Origin: Acidobacteriaceae bacterium
Lineage (GTDB): Bacteria; Acidobacteriota; Terriglobia; Bryobacterales; Bryobacteraceae
DNA: 5,461 nucleotides
NCBI GenBank assembly: GCA_019246575.1
Contig: JAFAQG010000350.1
Coordinates: 1 to 5,461 of the forward strand
Direction of reading: 5' to 3'
The notes beneath the pieces were generated by a model. That model was given only the letters and a program-made list of their open reading frames with translations, was not told the origin of the DNA and did not search any database. Positions 1-5,461 of the stretch are shown here, piece after piece. Position numbers and translations under genes: made by a program. Position 1 is the first letter of the stretch, and the number at the start of each line of letters is the position of its first letter.

Positions 1-571
1 CATCGTCGAAATAACCGTCATACCGCTTGGGAGGACCGACGATGCCGTTTGCGCCTTCCGGTATCTCCGCGTGATAAAAATTCGCCCCCGCGGCATCGAT
101 GCCGAAATAACAATTCCAATTGCGTTTCCCCAAGTCGTGCACGTGCACTTTTCCAAACAGGCCGACATCGTAGCCGGCTTCGCGGAGCAGATCGGTCACG
201 ATGGGAATATTCTCGGGGATCGGAGTTGCGCGATTATCGAGAACCCCGTTCGCATGGGAGTAGCGGCCGGTGAGGATACTGGCCCTCGACGGCGTGCATA
301 GCGCATTCGTCACGAAAGCATTGCGAAACACCATGCCCTGGCGCGCAATGCGGTCGAAATTGGGAGTATGGATCAGCGGGTTTCCCGCAAAACCGAACTC
401 GTCCCAGCGAGCGCCCTCGCCCAGAAAGAAAACAAAATTGGGTCTTCTTTCACCCGAAACGGCCTGTCCGTCGGTGCGCGCGGCGCCGGTCAGGGTGCCT
501 ACGGTGGTTGCCGCTGTCGATTTGAGAAATGCACGTCTCGAATTTCGGCGCTCTTCGGCGGTGTCGCTCAT
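1..571 (-). CDS. Tat-exported sulfatase (formylglycine-dependent, arylsulfatase/choline-sulfatase-like), N-terminal 190 residues; runs off the window
   Basis: Likely hydrolyses a sulfate ester in the periplasm or at the cell surface; the substrate cannot be told. The start ATG at 571-569 has a GAGGGG ribosome binding site nine bases upstream. Residues 11-17 read SRRAFLK, an excellent twin-arginine motif, followed by a weakly hydrophobic Ala/Thr/Gly stretch to about residue 31, as in Tat signals. The sulfatase fold begins at PNFVFFL (44-50). The active-site signature is C92-T-P-S-R96, followed by ASILTGRY. Cys92 is the residue expected to become formylglycine. A later GKVH (140-143) matches the family's GKWH lysine/histidine motif. 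An oddity is that the usual metal-binding Asp-Asp after the first strand is replaced by Glu52-Gly53 (LGEGARWDEFG). Family members are about 450-550 residues, so well over half of the gene lies outside the window. It is the second gene after the TonB-dependent receptor. Family assignment is firm; specificity is unknown. Confidence 0.93.
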   Translation of the reverse strand, partial: MSDTAEERRNSRRAFLKSTAATTVGTLTGAARTDGQAVSGERRPNFVFFLGEGARWDEFGFAGNPLIHTPNFDRIARQGMVFRNAFVTNALCTPSRASILTGRYSHANGVLDNRATPIPENIPIVTDLLREAGYDVGLFGKVHVHDLGKRNWNCYFGIDAAGANFYHAEIPEGANGIVGPPKRYDGYFDD

Positions 572-580
572 AACTGGTTT

Positions 581-586
581 CCCCTC
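581..586 (-). promoter_or_regulatory. Ribosome binding site of the sulfatase, overlapping the receptor stop codon
   Basis: On the minus strand the sequence is GAGGGG, nine bases before the sulfatase ATG. It overlaps the receptor's TGA (587-585) by two bases, and only 13 bases separate the two reading frames. Ribosomes finishing the receptor would therefore stop on the sulfatase initiation site, which suggests translational coupling within one operon. No room is left for a separate promoter or terminator between the genes. Confidence 0.7.
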
Positions 587-2510
587 ACCACAGCAGCTTC
601 AGACCAACCTGCATCTGCCGCGGCGAATTCGTCTGCGTGCTGATGACACTCAACTGGTTCGAGTTCAGAGTCGTATTCGGGAGCCCGAATTGCACGGTGT
701 TGGTAAAGTTGAAAGCTTCGCCGCGAAATTCGGCCGTCACGCGCTCCTTGATGCGAAAGTTCTTAAACAGCGAGAAGTCTAGATTGCGAATGCCGGGGCC
801 GCGCACGTCGGGAAGGGTGCGCCCGGTGTCGCCGAACGTGGAGGGCACGGCGGGAGAAAACACGGATGTATTGAAGTACCGGTTCAGGCGCTGCTCGATA
901 GGCCCGGATAGTTTCGCGCTCTGGCCGTTGTTGTTGGGCCGCAGCGATTGTTCTCCGGCGCTCGCCGAACCAAGAGTCGTATCGGTCCCGTTCAGCACAC
1001 TGAGCGGGAATCCGGTTTGGAACGTCAGAATTCCGTTTGCCTGCCATCCGCCCAGCGCGGCATCGATCAGGGCGTTCCATCCATTTCCGAATCTGCGTCC
1101 CCGGCCGAACGGCAGCTCGTAAACCGCGCTGTAGACGAACCGCTGCGAGATGTCGTTCGCCGATACGGAGCGGTCGCACTTGCGGCAGTAATAATTCTGA
1201 CTGGCGGCGTTTTGACCAAGATTCTCGTTGATCGAATTGTCGTCGATGAGCTTCTGCTTGGCATAGGATAAAAGAAAATTCAGCCCGTGCGAGAGGCGTT
1301 TTTCCACTTTCAATTGAAGTGCGTTATAGAACGAGTCCGACCCCTGCGGATACAGCAACCCAACGGAGATGAACTGCGGAAACGAACGCAGCAGGTAGTA
1401 CTTGGGAACGGTTCTCGAGGAGAGGGCACCGGTCGTGATCAAACCGAAAAAAGGATTGGGAACCGGCTGGAGCACAGCGGGGCCCAGCGCCATCTGCTGC
1501 GGCGCAAGCTGGTTCAAATTCAGGTTCGCCTCCGCCCCTGCAAGCAGGTTGACACTGTGATTGCCGACGTAGGCTGCGTCGAGCAGGATGGAGCCGGGGA
1601 GCTCGCGCTGCATTCCGAGGCTCCAATTTTCCGTGTACGGCACCGTCGCCGTCCGCAGCGGCTCCGTGATGGCCTGACCGATCCCGGTGAGCAAGCCCTG
1701 GCTGTTCCCGGTAATCGGGGTCAGGCCTGTCGGGAAGGGATTCGAGAGATAGGCGTAAGGAGTCAATCCGTCCTGTGAGCCGACGAACGAAGTGGTGGTG
1801 GCGTAGCCGAAATTGCCGATGACGTCCGTCGATGCGGTAGCTGCGGGCAGATAGAATATGCCGCCTCCTCCGCGCATGATGGTCTTCGAATTCAACTGAC
1901 AAGCGAAGCCGAGGCGCGGCGCCACGTTGCTCCAGATGGTAGGAAATTGCCGCCGGCCTGCGCCGTTTACGCCAACGAAGATTAGTCCGCCCTTGAGACC
2001 CGGGATTCCAGCGGGCCCGGCCAGCGGGGAAGCGACGTTCGGGTCGAAGTAATTCATGCGATTGTGCCGTTCGGGGCGCGGCACTTGGATTTCGTAACGC
2101 ACTCCCAGGTTCAGCGTTAGACGCGAATTGATCTTCCAATCGTCGCCGAAGTACCAGGCGTAGTAAAAACTTTGCGTAGAGAAGACCTTGTTGTTTTGAA
2201 TCATGGTCCCGCTACCCAAACCAAGCAGCATGCTGGCCAGACCGCTGCCTCCAGTCGGACTTGCCTTCGTGGGATCGGGGCCTTGCGTCAGACTCACCGG
2301 GAAGCTGAAATTGCCATCCGGCGATTGCGGCGTCTCGATGCTGTGCCTCAGCATGCGTCCCTCAAATCCGAATCGGAGCACGTGAGGGCCGCTCGTCTTC
2401 GTATTGCTGAACAGCAGATTGTAGCTGTTATACGACGTGTGCTGAAAAGCCGCGTTCCCGATATTCATGAAGCCCGCCGGAGCAAACGCGGGAAAGTTGG
2501 GTATCTCCAC
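585..2510 (-). CDS. TonB-dependent receptor, Oar-like: C-terminal beta-barrel part, cut off from its N-terminus by a frame break
   Basis: This open frame of 641 codons is the outer-membrane barrel of the receptor whose N-terminal half lies in another frame at 2465-4093. Nominally it could begin with GTG at 2510, but no signal peptide or plug precedes it, so it is not a free-standing gene. Family-typical segments are PNFPAFAPAGF (residues 4-14), FGDDWKINSRLTLNLGVRYE (121-140), WSNVAPRLGFA and YELPFGRGRRFG. The C-terminus is PRQMQVGLKLLW, an alternating hydrophobic strand ending in an aromatic residue, as expected of a BAM-recognised barrel. An unusual CRKC cysteine pair (codons at 1187-1176) lies just before the DRSVSANDISQRF strand, probably in a loop. 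With one base restored near 2511 the full receptor would be about 1169 residues, normal for acidobacterial receptors with a carboxypeptidase-regulatory-like domain. It would bind and import a ligand with TonB/ExbBD energy; the ligand is unknown. Confidence 0.9.
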   Translation of the reverse strand: MEIPNFPAFAPAGFMNIGNAAFQHTSYNSYNLLFSNTKTSGPHVLRFGFEGRMLRHSIETPQSPDGNFSFPVSLTQGPDPTKASPTGGSGLASMLLGLGSGTMIQNNKVFSTQSFYYAWYFGDDWKINSRLTLNLGVRYEIQVPRPERHNRMNYFDPNVASPLAGPAGIPGLKGGLIFVGVNGAGRRQFPTIWSNVAPRLGFACQLNSKTIMRGGGGIFYLPAATASTDVIGNFGYATTTSFVGSQDGLTPYAYLSNPFPTGLTPITGNSQGLLTGIGQAITEPLRTATVPYTENWSLGMQRELPGSILLDAAYVGNHSVNLLAGAEANLNLNQLAPQQMALGPAVLQPVPNPFFGLITTGALSSRTVPKYYLLRSFPQFISVGLLYPQGSDSFYNALQLKVEKRLSHGLNFLLSYAKQKLIDDNSINENLGQNAASQNYYCRKCDRSVSANDISQRFVYSAVYELPFGRGRRFGNGWNALIDAALGGWQANGILTFQTGFPLSVLNGTDTTLGSASAGEQSLRPNNNGQSAKLSGPIEQRLNRYFNTSVFSPAVPSTFGDTGRTLPDVRGPGIRNLDFSLFKNFRIKERVTAEFRGEAFNFTNTVQFGLPNTTLNSNQLSVISTQTNSPRQMQVGLKLLW

Positions 2511-4093
2511 ATGGCGTGAATGTAGGAGGGAAAGCCCAGCTGGTCCGTGTTGAATCCGTAACCGATGGGAACCTGACTAAATAAATCGCGAGAAAATCCC
2601 ACACGCACTTCGGACACAAAGCTCGGGCTGTCGGTCCGCGTGTAATCGAATGAAGCGCCGCTACCGAGTACCTGTGTGCTGGTATCCGTTTCCGCGACAT
2701 TGATTGCCGCCGGAAAGAGTCCCACCGGATGCGGGTTTTCGTAATCGCGGCGGGACACGCGAACGAAGAAACGATTATCGTCATTCAGGTTTTCATCCAC
2801 CTTGACATCCCACTGATCGATATTCAGCGGCGTTTCGCCGGCTGCGTAGTAGTTGTTTGTGTTCGTAATTGGATTTCCAGGTTGGTTCGGGAGCGGATAA
2901 TACTTCATTACGTTCCCGGCTACGCGGTCGATACGATTAGCGGGTATCGCGTTTCCCGGAAACGGCGAACGTGAATACGTCGGGCCCGACGGAGTAGTGG
3001 TCAACGGGTCGTAAATGATAATCTTCTGGCCATTCTGCGCGAACGTCTGCGAAAAATCTCCGGTGCGCTGAAGCAGAGTCGGGACGGTGCCCGTGGTGCT
3101 GGTGGCCTGCCGCTGCCGCAGTCCTTCGTAATCCCCGAAGAAAAACATCTTGTCATGGCCGTTGAAGAGTTTGGGAATCATTACGGGACCGCCGAGAGTA
3201 AACCCGAACTGGCTGCGCTTGAAGCTGGCCAACGGGATGCCCGCCCGATTGCTAAAGAACGAGTTCGAGTCCATCACGGAATTGCGCAACAGCTCGAACG
3301 CCGTGCCATGAAACTGATTGGTACCGGATTTGAAGATCATATTGATGATCCCGCTGCCTGAGCGGCCGTACTCGGGCGCGTAGTTGGACGTTTGGACTCG
3401 AAACTCCTGCAACGCGTCCACGCTGGGAAAGATGCCGATGACGTTGATGGGCACGGCGCCCGGCGGAGCCGAAGGCGTGCCGTCGATGAGCACGTCTTCA
3501 GTACCCGGCCGTCCTCCATTGGCCGAGATATTTCCTTGATTGAACAGCAGACTGACAGTCCCGGTAACGCCTGGCGCCAGAAACACGAGCGAAAACGGGT
3601 TTCGCTGATTCAAAGGTAAATTGGCGATACTCGTGGAATCCACTACCTGGCCGACGGATGATGTAGTGGTGTCCAGCAGCGGCGCAGTTGCCGTAACGTC
3701 CACGGTTTCCGTCATCGAGCCGAGTTCCAGATGCAGATCGAGCCGCGCGCTTTGGCTGACATCGAGCGTCACTCCCGTTCGGCGGTCGGTCTTAAAGCCA
3801 TTCGCGCTGACTGTGACATCGTAGGTGCCGGCCGGCAAAGCTGGCGCATCGTAGCTGCCATCGGAATTCGAAAAAACTGCCACTGCCGCATTCGTACCCG
3901 TGTTTACAATTTGCACTTTCGCGGCCGGTACGCTGGCGCCTGCGGGATCGGTTATGGTGCCGCTCAGGGACGCATCGATGGTCTGCGCGCGTGCTGGGGA
4001 CAGCGCTAGACCGAGAATGAAAGCGATGCATCTCGAGATCCTACAGAGTCTCGAACTGCATTTCCCGGCCTGTTCGCGCCTGCACCATCGCAT
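2465..4093 (-). CDS. TonB-dependent receptor, Oar-like: N-terminal part with signal peptide, carboxypeptidase-regulatory-like domain and plug; ends at a frame break
   Basis: I chose the ATG at 4093; a TTG nine bases upstream (4102) is in frame, and neither has a clear Shine-Dalgarno. Residues 1-36 form a Sec signal peptide with a basic n-region, the core CIAFILGLAL and a cleavage site after SPARA. Residues about 37-125 are a carboxypeptidase-regulatory-like beta-sandwich (SGTITDPAGASVPAAKVQI, SDGSYDAPALPAGTYDVTV). A TonB-box-like stretch, ETVDVTA, lies at 129-135. The plug follows, with LPLNQRNPF (159-167), DVLIDGT (200-206), LQEFRVQTSNYAPEYGRSGSG (about 228-248) and KSGTNQFHGTAFE (255-267). 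The first barrel strands extend to GFPSYIHA, residue 527. After that the frame reads 15 unrelated codons and stops at 2465, while the barrel resumes one frame over at 2510. The break is most simply one missing base. No SusD partner is visible. Confidence 0.9.
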   Translation of the reverse strand: MRWCRREQAGKCSSRLCRISRCIAFILGLALSPARAQTIDASLSGTITDPAGASVPAAKVQIVNTGTNAAVAVFSNSDGSYDAPALPAGTYDVTVSANGFKTDRRTGVTLDVSQSARLDLHLELGSMTETVDVTATAPLLDTTTSSVGQVVDSTSIANLPLNQRNPFSLVFLAPGVTGTVSLLFNQGNISANGGRPGTEDVLIDGTPSAPPGAVPINVIGIFPSVDALQEFRVQTSNYAPEYGRSGSGIINMIFKSGTNQFHGTAFELLRNSVMDSNSFFSNRAGIPLASFKRSQFGFTLGGPVMIPKLFNGHDKMFFFGDYEGLRQRQATSTTGTVPTLLQRTGDFSQTFAQNGQKIIIYDPLTTTPSGPTYSRSPFPGNAIPANRIDRVAGNVMKYYPLPNQPGNPITNTNNYYAAGETPLNIDQWDVKVDENLNDDNRFFVRVSRRDYENPHPVGLFPAAINVAETDTSTQVLGSGASFDYTRTDSPSFVSEVRVGFSRDLFSQVPIGYGFNTDQLGFPSYIHAMWRYPTFPRLLRRAS

Positions 4094-4095
4094 CG

Positions 4096-4124
4096 TTGAC
4101 AAGCCCGGATTGTACGCTTATGCC
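4096..4124 (+). promoter_or_regulatory. Candidate promoter for the AraC-family gene
   Basis: A perfect TTGACA lies at 4096-4101, followed after 17 bases by a weak -10 (TATGCC, 4119-4124). The weak -10 falls within the inverted repeat at 4114-4130, so a protein bound there could also act on this promoter. The hexamer overlaps the 5' end of the receptor transcript region. The poor -10 keeps confidence low. Confidence 0.25.
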
Positions 4125-4137
4125 AAGCGTTTGTCGT
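4109..4137 (-). promoter_or_regulatory. Candidate sigma70-type promoter of the receptor-sulfatase unit
   Basis: On the minus strand a -35-like ACGACA (4137-4132) and a -10-like TACAAT (4114-4109) are separated by exactly 17 bases. They match the consensus hexamers at four and five of six positions. Transcription would begin around 4102, leaving only about nine bases before the ATG at 4093. That fits the absence of a clear ribosome binding site, but it makes the leader unusually short. This is pattern matching only; acidobacterial promoters need not follow this consensus. Confidence 0.4.
4114..4130. promoter_or_regulatory. Inverted repeat in the divergent intergenic region, candidate operator
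   Basis: The sequence ACGCTT-ATGCC-AAGCGT has perfect six-base arms around a five-base spacer. It sits in the 17-base spacer between the -35 and -10 of the best receptor promoter and overlaps the weak plus-strand -10. Binding here could control both divergent transcripts. Which protein binds is unknown. AraC-family proteins often prefer direct repeats, so the adjacent regulator is only one candidate. Confidence 0.4.
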
Positions 4138-4145
4138 TCAATTTA

Positions 4146-4157
4146 TTTCGGCCGAAA
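4146..4157. promoter_or_regulatory. Second perfect palindrome in the divergent region, possible regulator site
   Basis: TTTCGGCCGAAA is a perfect 12-base palindrome flanked by A/T-rich sequence, about 25 bases upstream of the regulator's ATG. It lies just upstream of the receptor promoter's -35 and downstream of the regulator's candidate -10. The placement would suit autoregulation or activation of the receptor unit, but a palindrome of this length can also arise by chance. Confidence 0.3.
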
Positions 4158-4182
4158 AATATCTAAACTGGATCCTGAAGCT

Positions 4183-5192
4183 ATGCCGGTCCCCATCTAC
4201 AAGGATCACGATGAATCGTACGTCGCCGACAGCTGTCAACCGCTGGTTCAGGCCGTGGAAAATAGCGAGGCACGGCTGGAAGCTCTGGTCCACGGGCACT
4301 ATCCCGGCCGTAAGCTTCCGCCAGGGGAACTGGCGGGGATAAAAAGCGTCGGCTTCTGGGATACGCATACTCCGCAAACGTGGGGCCTACCTTGGCATCG
4401 CAATGAAGGAATCGAGATAACGTTTCTCGAAAGCGGAAAGAACGGTTTTGGGGTCGACGATCGCGCTTACACGTTGCAGCCCGATGCTCTAACCGTGACA
4501 CGGCCATGGCAGCGGCACCGCGTCGGGGATCCTACAACCGGCGCCGGTAAGCTTCACTGGTTGATCATCGACGTCGGCGTCCGGCGTCCAAATCAGCCTT
4601 GGAGGTGGCCGGAGTGGATGATGCTTAGCCGGCCCGACCGCGAAGAATTGGCTGCCATTCTGAGGCAAACCGACCGGCCAGTGTGGCGAGCGTCGGGCGG
4701 GATCCGCCATTGTTTTCGCGCGATCGGCAGCGCGGTGGAATCGGACCGTGAGGGCAGCCATCTCTCGGCACTCGCGATCCGCATCAACGAATTGCTTCTG
4801 CTGCTGTTGAACCTATTTCGGAAACAGAAACCGCCTCTCGATGAGGCCCTGACAAGCACCGCTCGCACTGTCCAGCTCTTTCTCGACGATATCCGGATGC
4901 ACCCTGAACACCTCGCGCTGGAGTGGACGGTCCCCGAAATGGCGCATTCGTGCGGCTTAAGCCTCACGCAATTCATCCAGGTTGTGAAACGACTTACCAA
5001 TTGCACTCCATTACAGTTCCTGAACGACCGCCGGCTCGAATTGGCGGAACGGCTGCTGCGGCACTCCGAGTGGCTTCAATCAGCGAAGTCGCACAGAGCT
5101 GCGGCTTTTCCACCAGCCAATACTTTGCCGTTGTGTTTAGCCGCAAGCATGGCTGTTCGCCCACTGAATTCCGGGCCCAGCACCACAAATGA
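4183..5192 (+). CDS. AraC-family transcriptional regulator with cupin sensor domain; frame break inside the DNA-binding domain
   Basis: The ATG at 4183 is preferred because upstream in-frame starts would run into the receptor's 5' end and add no family-like sequence. Residues about 50-135 form an AraC-type cupin ligand-binding domain (WHRNEGIEITFLESG, YTLQPDALTVTRPWQRHRVG, LHWLIIDV). A helical linker with LLLLLLNLF (204-212) follows. The first helix-turn-helix is at about 244-285 (EMAHSCGLSLTQF, then TPLQFLNDRRLELAERLL). After E296 (ending at base 5070) the frame goes wrong. The second helix-turn-helix continues one frame over from base 5073, with SISEVAQSCGFSTSQYF and CSPTEFRAQHHK, and stops at TGA 5190-5192. 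Adding one base near 5071 gives a normal 336-residue protein. As sequenced, the original frame instead runs to 5283 with an unrelated tail and lacks the second helix-turn-helix. Divergent placement suggests it controls the receptor-sulfatase unit and possibly itself. Confidence 0.9.
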
Positions 5193-5227
5193 GAGCGTCC
5201 ATTTATCGGCGGCAGAGAAGCATGTGG

Positions 5228-5245
5228 CCTGGGCAGCTGCCCGGA
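5228..5245. terminator. Weak hairpin between convergent genes, possible terminator
   Basis: GGGCAGCTGCCC (5231-5242) is a perfect palindrome. It extends by a G-T and a C-G pair to a six-base stem with a four-base AGCT loop. It lies 38 bases after the regulator's true stop, between it and the putative convergent gene at the right edge. No T-run follows on either strand, so it is at best a weak intrinsic terminator. Confidence 0.2.
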
Positions 5246-5365
5246 CTTGTCTGGCTGCCATTCGGAGCGATCGGGAAATATAGAACCTATTCCGCCGCGC
5301 AGCCTTTCGTCGCTATTGGGCGCAGCTGGCCGACAGGGCTACTATGGGCGCCGGCAGCCATTCGG

Positions 5366-5461
5366 TCAACGCAGTGGCAACACCCGGAAGCGCGGCCCCA
5401 GTATGCGAATCAGGTCCGGCAGATCGAAATCTTGCAAGACGCCGGGCACGACAATTCCAGA
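5366..5461 (-). CDS. Possible C-terminal part of an alpha/beta-hydrolase (acetyl-xylan-esterase/dienelactone-hydrolase-like), entering from the right edge
   Basis: The minus strand from the right edge is open for 31 codons before TGA at 5368-5366. It contains PGVLQDFDLPDLIRILGPR. This resembles the late strand-helix of alpha/beta-hydrolases in Acidobacteria and Planctomycetes, where a 'PG.L..yDLPDL...laPRP' stretch leads to the strand carrying the acid residue. In those families a VDxxG-like stretch follows about seven residues after the PR. Here VDRM appears at that spacing but in another frame (from 5370), staying open to a TAG at 5289-5287. The gene may therefore carry a frame break, or it may simply end here. 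The call rests on family memory over about 20 residues. A plus-strand frame is also open from 5222 to the edge, so the coding strand is not certain. Confidence 0.35.
   Translation of the reverse strand, partial: SGIVVPGVLQDFDLPDLIRILGPRFRVLPLR

Noticed and set aside
270..782. 170-codon plus-strand open frame opposite the sulfatase and receptor end
   Set aside because: It runs antisense to two strongly supported genes and has the composition of a shadow frame, with no recognisable domain.
1287..1778. 163-codon plus-strand open frame opposite the receptor
   Set aside because: Antisense shadow of the barrel coding region; no ribosome binding site or domain seen.
1324..2139. 271-codon minus-strand open frame inside the receptor barrel
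   Set aside because: It is an arginine- and proline-rich translation in another frame of the receptor, with no family-like motifs. The barrel frame across the same bases is unmistakable.
2465..2515. Programmed ribosomal frameshift joining the two receptor parts
   Set aside because: No slippery heptamer, nearby strong hairpin or Shine-Dalgarno-like stimulator was seen at the junction, and this receptor family is normally encoded in a single frame.
4096..4182. Upstream extension of the AraC-family gene to a start at 4096
   Set aside because: The extra 29 codons cover the promoter region and inverted repeats, run up to the receptor's 5' end and show no domain-like sequence. The ATG at 4183 leads directly into the family-like protein.
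5251..5368. Short direct repeat GCCATTCGG (two copies about 100 bases apart)
   Set aside because: Nine bases in two copies is within chance expectation, and no mobile-element structure accompanies it.
5222..5461. Plus-strand frame open from ATG 5222 to the window edge
   Set aside because: Its 80 residues are rich in Trp, Pro and Ala without any family-like motif, and it has no clear ribosome binding site. The minus-strand reading at the edge looks more like a known protein, though neither is certain.

Overview
The window looks like a piece of an Acidobacteriota chromosome (Solibacter/Bryobacter-like) or of a metagenome contig from that group. This is inferred from protein style: a very long, Oar-like TonB-dependent receptor with an N-terminal carboxypeptidase-regulatory-like domain, next to a Tat-exported sulfatase, in moderately GC-rich DNA. 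No RNA gene, CRISPR array, insertion sequence or transposon end was seen.

Layout. The left three quarters run on the minus strand. A TonB-dependent receptor (4093 down to 585) is followed after 13 bases by the start of a sulfatase (571 down, leaving the window at base 1). The receptor's stop codon overlaps the sulfatase ribosome binding site, so the two form one transcription unit. Diverging from the receptor across an 89-base intergenic region (4094-4182) is an AraC-family regulator on the plus strand (4183-5192). That intergenic region holds two short perfect inverted repeats and plausible promoters in both directions. One repeat lies inside the spacer of the best receptor promoter, a good position for an operator. 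At the right edge, on the minus strand, 31 codons read like the C-terminal part of an alpha/beta-hydrolase convergent with the regulator; this call is tentative.

How the genes may work together (inference): the cupin domain of the AraC protein would sense a small molecule and control the divergent receptor-sulfatase unit. The receptor would bring a ligand across the outer membrane, and the periplasmic sulfatase would desulfate it or a related sulfated compound. Nothing in the sequence identifies the substrate.

The main oddity is that both complete-looking genes are broken by a single frame change. The receptor breaks near 2511-2512 and the regulator near 5070-5072. Each is repaired by adding one base, and each repair restores a textbook family sequence on both sides. 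The right-edge hydrolase fragment may have a third break. Several single-base losses in otherwise well-conserved genes point first to sequencing or assembly error and second to a decaying locus. I did not find a convincing novel system; the window is otherwise an ordinary receptor/sulfatase/regulator locus.
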